A stretch of 64,000 bases of DNA from assembly GCF_033239625.1 (NCBI RefSeq), contig NZ_BTCK01000001.1, positions 248,001 to 312,000 on the forward strand, read 5' to 3'. The position numbers and the translations under genes are program-made. The DNA comes from Paenibacillus_T sp033239625 (GTDB lineage: Bacteria > Bacillota > Bacilli > Paenibacillales > Paenibacillaceae). Positions 8,046 to 16,439 of the stretch are shown in pieces. How positions within the stretch are numbered: the first letter of the stretch is position 1; every line of letters starts with the position of its first letter. The notes under the pieces were generated by a model that was given only the letters and a program-made list of their open reading frames with translations, was not told the DNA's origin and did no database searches.

Positions 8046-9596
8046 ATGACAACAACGTTCAAAAATCCTATTTTGCCTGGATTTTACCCTGATCCGTCGA
8101 TGTGCAGAGTTGGCGACGATTATTATTTGGTCACTTCTACGTTCGAATATTTCCCGGGTATTCCTATTTTTCACAGTAAAGATCTTGTGAACTGGCAGCA
8201 AATTGGTCATGTGCTGGATCGTCCGTCACAGCTGGATCTGGATGGGGTTAAGCCGTCGGGAGGCGTATTCGCTCCAACGATTCGTTATCATGAAGGTACG
8301 TTCTATGTGATTAATACGAATGTTGGCAAAAAGGGCAATTTCATCGTCACCGCCACCGATCCTGCTGGCCCATGGTCCGATCCGTATTGGCTCGAATCCG
8401 AAGGAATCGATCCTTCTCTGTTCTTCGATGAGGACGGCAAAGCGTATTATACAGGTACTCGGCCGGCTCCTGAGGGTCCTCAGTACTTCGGCAACTGGGA
8501 GATTTGGATTCAAGAACTGGATCTGAATACGATGAAGCTGGTCGGTGAGACGCACTCGTTATGGCGCGGCGCGCTCCGCGATGCGGTATGGCCGGAAGGT
8601 CCGCATACATACAAGATCAACGGTTATTATTATCTGTTAATCTCGGAAGGCGGTACGGGACCTGATCATGCCATCTCGGTTGCTCGGAGCGAGCATATCT
8701 TCGGTCCGTATGTCGGCTACAAGAAGAATCCGGTACTGACGCATCGTCATCTTGGCAATGACTATCCGATCGTCAACGTCGGTCATTCGGATATCGTGGA
8801 AACGCAGAATGGCGAGTGGTGGATGGTACTGCTAGCATCTCGTCCATACGGCGGCTATTATCGCAATCTGGGACGTGAAACGTTCTTAGTTCCTTTCACA
8901 TGGGAAGAAGGCTGGCCAGTCGTCAAGCCAGGCAAATCGATTGTGGAGATGGAAGAGGTGCGGCCGAATCTGCCGGAGAAACGGTGGGTGCAGCCTCCTG
9001 CATGCGATAACTTCGAAACAGAGGAGCTCGGCATGCAGTGGTTGTCCATTCGTACGCCGAGAGAGCCGTTCATGAGTCTGACGGAACGTCCGGGTCATCT
9101 CCGATTGAAGCTTCGTCCGCAAATGCTGACAGAGGATGCACAGCCAAGCTTCGTCGGTCGCAGACAGCAGCATATTCACTTCAACGCACGTACGGCGATG
9201 GCGTTCACGCCGCAAGCGGAGCATGAATCGGCAGGGATTGTTGTGCTGCAGAGCAGCCAGTTCCATTTCCGATTCGAATATCGAATGGTTAATGGGGTTA
9301 AGGTGCTGCGATTGACCAAATGCACAGATGGTAAAGATGAAATCCTGGCAGAGCAGGCTGTCGATGCGGACAAGCTGTATCTGACGGTTGAAGCCCATGA
9401 GCAGGACTACTCCTTCTACTATGGGAAGCGGGCGGATGAGTATGTTCCTCTAGCAGAGCAAGTGGATGGACGCATCCTCAGCACAGATGTAGCTGGCGGT
9501 TTCGTTGGCGCATGTCTCGGGATGTATGCGAGCAGCAACGGACAAGCAAGCGACAATGTCGCGGACTTTGATTGGTTTGAGTATACGGGTTATTAA
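8046..9596 (+). CDS. Glycoside hydrolase family 43 (beta-xylosidase type)
   Basis: A 516-residue cytoplasmic enzyme (no signal peptide) probably removing xylose or arabinose from imported xylo-oligosaccharides. The five-bladed GH43 catalytic domain starts with NPILPGFYPDPS; the three expected acidic residues are the general base D16, the modulating D122 in GIDPSLFFDED and the general acid E184 in VWPEGPHTYK. A C-terminal beta-sandwich (about 330-516) of the DUF1349/concanavalin type is typical of two-domain GH43 xylosidases. No transporter or XylR-like operator was seen next to it, so substrate class is inferred from the family only. The start ATG has only a weak SD. Confidence 0.88.
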   Translation: MTTTFKNPILPGFYPDPSMCRVGDDYYLVTSTFEYFPGIPIFHSKDLVNWQQIGHVLDRPSQLDLDGVKPSGGVFAPTIRYHEGTFYVINTNVGKKGNFIVTATDPAGPWSDPYWLESEGIDPSLFFDEDGKAYYTGTRPAPEGPQYFGNWEIWIQELDLNTMKLVGETHSLWRGALRDAVWPEGPHTYKINGYYYLLISEGGTGPDHAISVARSEHIFGPYVGYKKNPVLTHRHLGNDYPIVNVGHSDIVETQNGEWWMVLLASRPYGGYYRNLGRETFLVPFTWEEGWPVVKPGKSIVEMEEVRPNLPEKRWVQPPACDNFETEELGMQWLSIRTPREPFMSLTERPGHLRLKLRPQMLTEDAQPSFVGRRQQHIHFNARTAMAFTPQAEHESAGIVVLQSSQFHFRFEYRMVNGVKVLRLTKCTDGKDEILAEQAVDADKLYLTVEAHEQDYSFYYGKRADEYVPLAEQVDGRILSTDVAGGFVGACLGMYASSNGQASDNVADFDWFEYTGY

Positions 9597-9606
9597 TTCA
9601 TAAACC

Positions 9607-9645
9607 ATGCTCTTCAACGATTCTATTCGTTGGAGAGCATTTTTA
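9607..9645 (+). terminator. Terminator after the GH43 gene
   Basis: A 14-bp stem (atgctcttcaacga / tcgttggagagcat, one G-T pair) with a six-base loop is followed by five T and a further T-rich stretch. Confidence 0.9.
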
Positions 9646-9698
9646 TTTTTTGATATACTAGTAAAAAATAACAAACGATAGAGTAGGGAGGCAGCAGC

Positions 9699-10250
9699 AT
9701 GATCTACATCGTCAGACACGGGCAGACCGATTGGAATCTCGAAGGCAGACTGCAGGGCAGAGGCGGGCTGCCCTTGAATGATACAGGCAGGAATCAAGCG
9801 GAACAATTAAGAGAATCGCTTAAGAACGTGAAGTTTGATTATGTTTTCTCCTCCCCGCAAGAACGAGCGGTGCAAACGGCTGAGATCGCGTCCGGCATGC
9901 AAGCGAACGTAGATCAGCGGCTGGATGTATTTGATCTAGGGGAAGCGGACGGATTAACGCGGGCGGAAGTGAAATTAGCTGGTATGGTGCCGGACTCGAA
10001 CATCTATAGCGGCGTAGAAGACATTCGGGCATTCATCGGAAGAGTGTTCAGCTTCATGAAGGAGCTTGAAACCAAGTTCATCGGCGAAGAAGTCAATATT
10101 ATGATTTCAGGGCACCGATGTACGACGGGGTGTATGGGGGCTTATTTTGAGGGAATACCTGAAGACGGGAACCTATTACGATTCTCGTCGGATAACGGGA
10201 GTTTCAAGTCATATTCGTTCAAGAACTACAACCAAGTGAGTCAAGTTTAG
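9699..10250 (+). CDS. Histidine phosphatase family protein with variant C-terminal motif
   Basis: A 183-residue member of the phosphoglycerate-mutase-like histidine phosphatases. The catalytic RHG is at residues 6-8 (VRHGQTDWNLEGRLQGR), and a second Arg lies in SSPQERAVQTAE near 56. The usual second catalytic His motif VSHG is replaced by SGHRCTTGC, keeping H139 but in a Cys-containing context. Substrate cannot be read. ATG 9699 is preceded by GGGAGG. It is followed after 13 bases by the UDG-like gene, so the two are probably co-transcribed. Confidence 0.85.
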   Translation: MIYIVRHGQTDWNLEGRLQGRGGLPLNDTGRNQAEQLRESLKNVKFDYVFSSPQERAVQTAEIASGMQANVDQRLDVFDLGEADGLTRAEVKLAGMVPDSNIYSGVEDIRAFIGRVFSFMKELETKFIGEEVNIMISGHRCTTGCMGAYFEGIPEDGNLLRFSSDNGSFKSYSFKNYNQVSQV

Positions 10251-10263
10251 AGGAAATGAAACC

Positions 10264-10848
10264 ATGGATTTTAACGAGCTGAAACAAAGCATTCTTGCTT
10301 GTCGGGACTGTGAAGAGAAGTTTGGGCATACGCCTAGTCCTATTTTTCACGGCACACAGCGCTCGAAGATCATGCAGATCAGTCAAGCGCCTTCTAAGAA
10401 CGTACATCTGACGAAGCGGCCATTCAACGATCCATCTGGCGATAAGCTGAAATATCAATGGTATCAAATATCAGACGATGAATTTTACAATGAGGACAAC
10501 TTCTACATTACGTCCATTGCGCATTGCTTCCCTGGCAAGAATGGTAAAGGAGGGGACAAGCCTCCGCCATTAGCATGTGCGAAGAAATGGATGGCGACGG
10601 AGATGTCGTTCGTTGATAATCAAATCTTCGTCATCGTCGGAGCGAAAGCGGCTAACTATTTGTTCCCTGGCATCCCTTTCATCGATCTGGTCTTTAACGA
10701 TCACATCCTGAACGATAAACCTGCCTATGTGATGCCGCATCCTTCGCCATTGAACGTGAAGTGGTTCATGGATCATCCGGAGTTCGAGGAGCGAAGGCTG
10801 CCGTTCATCCGAGCAATGGTGTGGAAAGCATTGGGCAAAATCAAATAA
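10264..10848 (+). CDS. Uracil-DNA glycosylase superfamily protein
   Basis: A 194-residue protein with the superfamily features CRDCEEKFGH near the N-terminus (possible Fe-S or Zn ligands C13, C16 in the family-4/5-like style, although four cysteines of a cluster are not all evident), the product-binding QISQAPSKN segment near 37, and the C-terminal MPHPSPLN motif near 158 that forms the DNA-intercalating loop. Predicted to excise uracil or another deaminated base. The SD AGAGGAAA and ATG at 10264 follow closely on the phosphatase gene. Confidence 0.75.
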   Translation: MDFNELKQSILACRDCEEKFGHTPSPIFHGTQRSKIMQISQAPSKNVHLTKRPFNDPSGDKLKYQWYQISDDEFYNEDNFYITSIAHCFPGKNGKGGDKPPPLACAKKWMATEMSFVDNQIFVIVGAKAANYLFPGIPFIDLVFNDHILNDKPAYVMPHPSPLNVKWFMDHPEFEERRLPFIRAMVWKALGKIK

Positions 10849-10871
10849 TGAATGAGGACCGAGCAATCATC

Positions 10872-10918
10872 GGTAAGGTAAGGTAAGGTAAGGTAAGGTA
10901 AGGTAAGGTAAGGTAAGG
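10872..10918. repeat. Pentanucleotide microsatellite (GGTAA)9
   Basis: Nine uninterrupted copies of ggtaa (10872-10916) plus a partial copy lie between the UDG-like gene and the convergent methyltransferase gene. A pure 5-bp array is rare in Bacillota genomes and is prone to slippage. No gene obviously runs through it. Confidence 0.95.
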
Positions 10919-10932
10919 CTGATGGGTGAAGG

Positions 10933-10955
10933 AAGAGGGGAGAGTATCCCCTCTT
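10933..10955. terminator. Hairpin at the convergent gene ends
   Basis: A 9-bp stem aagagggga / tcccctctt with loop gagta lies next to the stop codon of the methyltransferase gene. T runs are poor on both sides (ctctttgt on the plus strand), so it is a weak bidirectional terminator at best. Confidence 0.5.
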
Positions 10956-10957
10956 TG

Positions 10958-11791
10958 TCATGGCGACGTAGTTATTTTCTGCGCGACCATTGTCGTCATG
11001 GCATGTTGATGGGGAATACCCGACGAGTTGCAGTCGAAGACGATCTCTGCGCTATCCCGGATAAGCCAATCATGGTAATACGTAAGCAGTTGGCCGGACT
11101 GCCAAGGATATGCGTTAGTTTCCTTCTCCGGCGGCGGGGCGATGAAAGGCTTGTTCACGAACACGTTGAACACGTGCATCCCGTTCTCGTTCGTAAACCG
11201 TTTGTAGTTGTCGAAGATGTCCGCTCGATATTCCGGCTTCATGTAGTGCAGCACGCCGCTGGAGAAAATAATGTCATAATGCGTATCCAATCGAAACTCC
11301 AGCAGATCGGCTTTGAATACATTCACATGTACGCCAGTCCGGTCAGCTAGCCGTCTCGTTTTCTCGATTCCAGCATTCGTTACATCAAACGCATCAACCT
11401 CGTAACCATTCCGCGCAAAAAACACGGCGTCCTTACCCTCGCCGCAGCCGATATCGAGCAGCTTCAACGGTTTCGTCGGCGGAATAAGCTGCAGCACCTG
11501 GTAGCACGCTGTATTCGGTTCCGTGCCCCAGTAGTAGTCTTCGGTCTGGTATTCATCCTCATAAATCGTAATCCGCTTGTCTTGTGCAACGTAGCCAAGA
11601 AGCTTATCAACGCTCACTTCCAGAATTGTAGAGAGTGCAGGCAGCAGCGTTATATCGGGCATCGTTTGCGCATTTTCCCATTTGGATACAGCTTGAAAAG
11701 AGATGCCAAGGAGCTTGGCCAGCTCCTCCTGGGTCAGTCCTTGCTCCTTGCGATAGATGCTAATGTTTCGAGCTAGTTTGTCTTTCATCAT
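10958..11791 (-). CDS. XRE-family HTH fused to SAM-dependent methyltransferase
   Basis: A 277-residue two-domain protein. Residues 7-65 are an XRE/Cro helix-turn-helix (IYRKEQGLTQEELAKLLGIS, QAVSKWENAQTMPDI). Residues about 85-270 are a class I methyltransferase: motif I LLDIGCGEGKD (111-121), the acidic end of beta-2 (VDAFDVT), motif II/III KADLLEF and FSSGVLHYM, resembling TehB-type enzymes. It probably senses or acts on a small molecule while regulating its own promoter (inference). It is convergent with the UDG gene. The start is one of two adjacent ATG codons after GAGGA. Confidence 0.85.
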   Translation of the reverse strand: MMKDKLARNISIYRKEQGLTQEELAKLLGISFQAVSKWENAQTMPDITLLPALSTILEVSVDKLLGYVAQDKRITIYEDEYQTEDYYWGTEPNTACYQVLQLIPPTKPLKLLDIGCGEGKDAVFFARNGYEVDAFDVTNAGIEKTRRLADRTGVHVNVFKADLLEFRLDTHYDIIFSSGVLHYMKPEYRADIFDNYKRFTNENGMHVFNVFVNKPFIAPPPEKETNAYPWQSGQLLTYYHDWLIRDSAEIVFDCNSSGIPHQHAMTTMVAQKITTSP

Positions 11792-11925
11792 TCCTCACGC
11801 TCCTTCATGTACATTCATTCTATTGGAACGGTGCGGAACGAACAATAACCGTATAATTGAGTTTTACGCTCACTCAACCAGTAGTTGAAGCGTGTGTTCA
11901 ATGATGTTAAGTAAAGTTGGCTCCA

Positions 11926-12909
11926 TTAAGATTTAGCAGGCAGTCGATATAAGGCAAAAGGCTTTCCATAAACGAACGGACTGCTAATTGCATTCAGCTG
12001 GTTGATCGTATCCTCTGTAAGCTTTAGTTCGATGCTTTTCAGGTTATCTTCCAACTGCTCTACACGTGTCGCACCAACTATAACGGTCGAGACCGCGGGT
12101 CTGTCCATCAGCCACGCGAGGGAAAGAGCGCTGGTGCTGCTGCCATGATCGCTAGCAATGGAACCTACTTCGCGAGCAAGCGAAATCGCTTTGTCATCCA
12201 GGAATTTGCTGAAGTTGGGATCTGTTATGGCTCTGGAATCGGTTGGAATCGCACCAGGTGCACTATACTTGCCGCTGAGAATGCCTCCGGCGAGCGGGAA
12301 GTACGGTATAATGCCGACCCCTTGATCCAGGCACATCGGTATGGTCTCAAGCTCTGGCGTACGATCGGCGAGGGAGTAGCTGACTTGGTTGGACGTATAG
12401 CGGGCTAAACCTTTGAATTCGCTAATGCCGAGAGCCTTCATCATCTCCCATGCAGCATAGTTGGATGCGCCTATGTAGCGAACTTTACCTGAGCGTACCA
12501 TGTCATCTAGTGCACGGAGCGTCTCTTCCAGTGGCGTGTAGGGATCGAACGTATGGATTTGGTACAGGTCGACGTAGTCGGTGCGGAGCCGGCGCAAGCT
12601 TTGTTCGAGCTCCTGTTGGATATGGATACGAGAAGAGCCGCTTTCATTAGGGCCGCTGCCCCGAACCAATCCAGCCTTGGTTGCAAGCACAACCTTTTCG
12701 CGTTTTCCCTCTAACGCCTCACCAATGATCCGCTCCGATTCTGTACCTGCATAAATATTAGCGGTATCAATGAAATTAATTCCACTATCGATAGCATGAT
12801 GTATAATCTGGATAGAAGTGGATTGATCTGCGCGTTTGCCGAACGCATTCGTGCCAAGACCGAGTGCCGATACTTCAAGTCCGCTGCTCCCAAGACGACG
12901 ATATTTCAT
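11926..12909 (-). CDS. Aldo/keto reductase
   Basis: A 327-residue (alpha/beta)8 NAD(P)H oxidoreductase. The catalytic tetrad is visible as D48 (INFIDTA), Y53, K78 (LATKAG) and H119 (YQIHTF); the C-terminal cofactor-binding region IVGATRVEQLEDNLKS is present. Resembles the YhdN/Kv-beta-like group. Physiological substrate unknown. It is divergent from the hypothetical gene at 13031 and has no operon partner. Confidence 0.9.
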   Translation of the reverse strand: MKYRRLGSSGLEVSALGLGTNAFGKRADQSTSIQIIHHAIDSGINFIDTANIYAGTESERIIGEALEGKREKVVLATKAGLVRGSGPNESGSSRIHIQQELEQSLRRLRTDYVDLYQIHTFDPYTPLEETLRALDDMVRSGKVRYIGASNYAAWEMMKALGISEFKGLARYTSNQVSYSLADRTPELETIPMCLDQGVGIIPYFPLAGGILSGKYSAPGAIPTDSRAITDPNFSKFLDDKAISLAREVGSIASDHGSSTSALSLAWLMDRPAVSTVIVGATRVEQLEDNLKSIELKLTEDTINQLNAISSPFVYGKPFALYRLPAKS

Positions 12910-13030
12910 AGGTATACGCTCCTTTGTGGTTAATGTTGGCTATTCAGAATCATTGAGTTGCCTAATCTTACCCTTTCGTCTGAATATTCGCAATGAAGGT
13001 TTATCAAATCGTACTAAAAACTGGAGGGTG

Positions 13031-13573
13031 ATGAACGTAACTACGATTTATGTACATATTCGTCATTGGCATTTCTGGTGGGGTGTATATGGGTTTACTC
13101 GTAGAAGTTGCAACGACGAAATTACACTCTACTTGGATCAAGAGGGGATAAAGCGGATTGCCTATTTCGATTTGATGACACTCCCAGGTTTACTCAATCA
13201 CTATAATAACGACTTTGAGGACGATGATTATACGGATGATAAAGAGTATATAGAAGAAATCCAAGCATTCATTGATGGAGATATAGACATTGGGTACAGC
13301 TATATCTATCCCAGGGATACTGAGGATGAATCATACCAGGTGGATCATTCGGCACCCTTGAACGAGAAAGGCCACAAACCAACTTATATTTATGTATGGT
13401 CCAAGCTCGCTGAAGCTTGGGATATGGAAAGCATCACGGCGCATGTTCATCTACTGGCGAGACAATTTCTGCAGATCGAAGTGGAGAATGTAGTATTCCT
13501 GGATCAGCCTTCATATGAGGATACTAAAGCGGTCTATGATGAGGAATGTGCTAGATTCGGAGTGAAATTTTGA
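13031..13573 (+). CDS. Hypothetical acidic protein
   Basis: I do not recognise this 180-residue protein. It is rich in Asp, Glu, Tyr and Trp (IRHWHFWWGVYGF near the start, DFEDDDYTDDKEYIEE near 75, YSYIYPRDTEDESY near 105), without signal peptide or membrane segment. The ATG at 13031 follows a GGAGGG only three bases away; the in-frame GTG at 13028 is an alternative, and longer in-frame extensions run back into the divergent reductase gene. The size, acidity and single-gene location resemble small immunity-type proteins, but there is no direct support for that. A Nudix gene begins 44 bases downstream on the same strand. Confidence 0.65.
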   Translation: MNVTTIYVHIRHWHFWWGVYGFTRRSCNDEITLYLDQEGIKRIAYFDLMTLPGLLNHYNNDFEDDDYTDDKEYIEEIQAFIDGDIDIGYSYIYPRDTEDESYQVDHSAPLNEKGHKPTYIYVWSKLAEAWDMESITAHVHLLARQFLQIEVENVVFLDQPSYEDTKAVYDEECARFGVKF

Positions 13574-13616
13574 CAATGAGATCAAGCAGGCAACTTCATA
13601 ACAAGGAGTGAAATCC

Positions 13617-14051
13617 ATGTTCATCATTAACGTCGAAGCTGCAATTCGACGAGACAATAAGTGGCTGATGATTACCAGAAGCACGAAGGAAGGGCATGCG
13701 GGAGGAACGCTGTCGCTCGTAGGCGGCAAGGTTGACTTGTCGGATATGGGGATGGAGATCTTGGAGCGGACTGTGAAGAGAGAAGTACTTGAGGAGGTTG
13801 GCGTCGAGATTGGTGATGCCGTTGTATTCGTGTACAGCTCGTCCTTCGTAATAAGGGATGGCCGGAATGTCATTAATATGGTGTTCTTGTGTGAGTATGC
13901 TAGCGGAACTGGATACAGCGTTAGTCCTGATGAAGTTGAGGACGTACACTGGCTGACATACGCTGAAATCATGAATCATCCGAAAGCGCCGCCTTGGACG
14001 CTGGAAAGCGTTCGAAGAGCTGCATTAGCGCATCGCCAACGGACTCGTTAA
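13617..14051 (+). CDS. Nudix hydrolase
   Basis: A 144-residue Nudix-fold hydrolase acting on a nucleoside diphosphate derivative. The Nudix helix is REVLEEVGVEIG (R55, E56, E59, E60); upstream, VGGKVDLSDMGMEILERTVK shows about four extra residues between the conserved Gly and Glu compared with the canonical GX5E spacing. The ATG at 13617 is chosen because AAGGAG lies seven bases upstream; a GTG three codons earlier sits inside that SD. It may be co-transcribed with the hypothetical gene before it and the kinase gene 34 bases after it. Confidence 0.88.
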   Translation: MFIINVEAAIRRDNKWLMITRSTKEGHAGGTLSLVGGKVDLSDMGMEILERTVKREVLEEVGVEIGDAVVFVYSSSFVIRDGRNVINMVFLCEYASGTGYSVSPDEVEDVHWLTYAEIMNHPKAPPWTLESVRRAALAHRQRTR

Positions 14052-14085
14052 GACGAATGAAATAGATAAATAGGGGATCGAGACA

Positions 14086-15102
14086 ATGATTCATTCTGCG
14101 AAAATGGATACAGAAGAAGAGCTGCAAGACTTGTTAGCGCAAGCTAAACAAGCAGCATTATTTGCTCTGCAGGCCTATCATCTCGCTTGGACGCAAATTC
14201 ATTTTATCCAACAATCAGATACCATTACGTTCCGTATTGAGACGGAAACCGATAACCGTTACCTTCTGCGGGTGCATACGAACGGGATGTCACAAGAAGA
14301 GATCCAATCGGAGCTCGTATTTCTGAATGCGATAGGGGTTCATGAAGGGATCACAGTTCCGATGGGACAACTCTCTCGCCATGCAACATATGTGTTGGCG
14401 TATACCATAGAGCAAGGCGCCACTTTGTATGTGACTCTAATGCGTTGGTTGGATGGCGAGTTATTGAATGGCGGAGCGACGGATACGCAGGTCAGGAATT
14501 TGGGCAGTATGATCGCGCGGCTGCATCAAGCGGCAGCTGGTTTCGTACCATCAGCCGATTTCGCGCGTCCGATATGGGGCATGGACAGTTTCGTCAGAGA
14601 TTTGACCAAGCTGGAACGATACCACGATCGGTTTTTAACGACCCGCGGATGGGACAAGTATCAAGAGGCGGCTGCCAAAATAAAAACGATGCTTGCTGCT
14701 ATGAGTACCTACGAGGATAATTATGGACTTATTCATGCCGATCTGCACTTAGGAAATGTTATCTTCCAAGGCGAAACGCCTTTGTCGATTGATTGGGGCC
14801 GGTGCGGGTATGGTTATTACTTGTATGATCTCGCAGGCACGATGATTGGTTTGTACCCTCATCAACGCCGGGTTCTATTGGAAGGTTATGAGAGCATTCT
14901 CGGCCCACAGATCAACAAAGAAGAGATATTGTCCTGCTTCTTCGTCATGATCATGATCGAGAACTATTGCAACCATGTGTCCGATCCAAGAGAGATTACT
15001 GGGCTTAAGGAGGAACAACCGTACGCGCAGGCGATCATCCGGGACTTCCTGAAGGGAGATCCATTCTTATTTAATCCCATTGAACCTGTAATCATTGCTT
15101 GA
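14086..15102 (+). CDS. APH-family phosphotransferase (RdoA/choline kinase-like)
   Basis: A 338-residue protein kinase-like phosphotransferase. The Brenner motif HADLHLGN near residues 216-223 provides the catalytic Asp, and IDWGRCG near 235 carries the metal-binding Asp in a W-G context in place of the usual DFD. The N-lobe has RIETETDNRYLLRVHT with the beta-3 Arg/Lys region. Such proteins phosphorylate small molecules (aminoglycosides, homoserine, choline) or proteins; the substrate here cannot be told. ATG 14086 has a GGGGATCGAG SD; MDTEEE at 14104 is a second option. Confidence 0.82.
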   Translation: MIHSAKMDTEEELQDLLAQAKQAALFALQAYHLAWTQIHFIQQSDTITFRIETETDNRYLLRVHTNGMSQEEIQSELVFLNAIGVHEGITVPMGQLSRHATYVLAYTIEQGATLYVTLMRWLDGELLNGGATDTQVRNLGSMIARLHQAAAGFVPSADFARPIWGMDSFVRDLTKLERYHDRFLTTRGWDKYQEAAAKIKTMLAAMSTYEDNYGLIHADLHLGNVIFQGETPLSIDWGRCGYGYYLYDLAGTMIGLYPHQRRVLLEGYESILGPQINKEEILSCFFVMIMIENYCNHVSDPREITGLKEEQPYAQAIIRDFLKGDPFLFNPIEPVIIA

Positions 15103-15216
15103 TGCAATAAAATATTCTATATCTATCGTAAAAATGTTTTTGTTAGACATCCCCTAGTAGAATCGGTATTCTGTTCAATGGCGCCAGATAATGGAATAAC
15201 CGAACGGGGGATATCA

Positions 15217-15738
15217 ATGGAAAGAGCACAGTTGGCAGCGGAAATTTACAACACAGCGCACTTAACAGGCGAATTCAAATTGCGGTCGGGCAAGACGTCA
15301 GATCAATATTTTGACAAATACTTATTCGAATCCGATCCGACCCTATTAGCGGCTATCGCAGAGCAACTAGCGCCCCTGATACCAGATGGGACCGAAGTAT
15401 TGGCTGGACTAGAGATGGGCGGGGTTCCAGTTGCCACAGCGCTGTCGTTGCGAACGGGCATTCCGGTCGTCTTCGTCAGGAAGAAAGCGAAGGAATATGG
15501 CACTTGCAAATTAGCAGAAGGAATCAACGTAGCAGGAAAGCGAGTCTGCGTTATCGAAGATGTAGTAACGACAGGTGGACAGATCTTGCTCAGCGTAGAA
15601 GACTTAAGACAATATGGCGCTCAAGTCGAGTCTGTTATAAGTGTAATCGAACGGGAAGAAGCAGGCAGATCGAACCTAGAGAATGCAGGTCTGCAATTCC
15701 GTTCCCTATATCGAATGGAACAACTATTGCCGCTGTAG
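15217..15738 (+). CDS. pyrE: Orotate phosphoribosyltransferase (stand-alone copy)
   Basis: Transfers ribose 5-phosphate from PRPP to orotate to form OMP. The 173-residue protein has the PRPP-binding loop VIEDVVTTG (113-121), the flexible catalytic loop RKKAKEYGTCKLAEG (89-102) and the substrate segment LRSGKTSDQYFDKY (22-35). The start ATG at 15217 follows CGGGGG at a good distance; an upstream in-frame ATG at 15178 lacks an SD. No other pyr gene is nearby, so this is outside a normal pyr operon; it may be a second copy or a related phosphoribosyltransferase. Confidence 0.85.
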   Translation: MERAQLAAEIYNTAHLTGEFKLRSGKTSDQYFDKYLFESDPTLLAAIAEQLAPLIPDGTEVLAGLEMGGVPVATALSLRTGIPVVFVRKKAKEYGTCKLAEGINVAGKRVCVIEDVVTTGGQILLSVEDLRQYGAQVESVISVIEREEAGRSNLENAGLQFRSLYRMEQLLPL

Positions 15739-15791
15739 ACGGCGCTTTAGCTGCAGCGGGACAACAACAAGAAGATGAAGGCGGGATGATC

Positions 15792-16373
15792 ATGGATTAT
15801 ATCGGACTGATTAATCAGATGAAAACGGCAGGTGTTCGGTTTGCGGATGGTCTGACAGAGCAGGAATTTGACGCGATCGAGCAGCGGTTCGGGTTTCATT
15901 TTCCACCGGACTTCAAACAATTCTTGTCCCTTGCATTGCCGATCTCAGATAAGTTTATTAACTGGCGGGACAACAGTGCGCATAATATCGAACGCATTCG
16001 TGAACGTATGAATTGGTGCCTCGAAGGCATGTTGACCGATGTGGAGAACAATCGATTCTGGATGTATGAATGGGGACCGAAGCCCTCGGATCTAGCGGAA
16101 GCCAAGAGCATATGCGAAGTGGAGTACCACACAGCGCCGAGATTGATTCCGATCTATGCGCATCGCTATATTCCAGAGACACCGTCCGAGGCGGGAAATC
16201 CGGTCCTGTCGGTTTATCAAACGGATATCATCTATTATGGTGAGAATTTGTACGAGTACCTATTGGTTGAATTCGGGTTTAAGAAGTATGAGGAAATCGA
16301 GTTTGATAACATTAAACGGATTCGTTTCTGGAGCGATATAATTGATAACTGGGAAGCGGACTATATGATATAA
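15792..16373 (+). CDS. SMI1/KNR4 (SUKH) family protein
   Basis: A 193-residue protein with the SUKH pattern: EQEFDAIEQRFGFHFPPDFKQFLSLALP near the N-terminus, WRDNSAHNIERI, then RLIPIYAHRYIP and VLSVYQTDIIYYGENLYEYLLVEF near the C-terminus. In bacteria, SUKH proteins often serve as immunity proteins to polymorphic toxins, or are orphans; no toxin gene is visible here. The ATG at 15792 has AAGGCGG upstream; ATG at 15786 is an alternative. A strong terminator follows immediately. Confidence 0.85.
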   Translation: MDYIGLINQMKTAGVRFADGLTEQEFDAIEQRFGFHFPPDFKQFLSLALPISDKFINWRDNSAHNIERIRERMNWCLEGMLTDVENNRFWMYEWGPKPSDLAEAKSICEVEYHTAPRLIPIYAHRYIPETPSEAGNPVLSVYQTDIIYYGENLYEYLLVEFGFKKYEEIEFDNIKRIRFWSDIIDNWEADYMI

Positions 16374-16379
16374 AAGGAG

Positions 16380-16411
16380 GCTTACGAACGAATAGGTTCG
16401 TAGGCTTTTTT
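16380..16411 (+). terminator. Terminator after the SMI1/KNR4 gene
   Basis: A 10-bp stem gcttacgaac / gttcgtaggc (one G-T pair) with loop gaatag is followed by six T. It ends only 28 bases before the next gene start. Confidence 0.9.
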
Positions 16412-16439
16412 ACTTCCTATGGGAATGGAGACTTACGAG

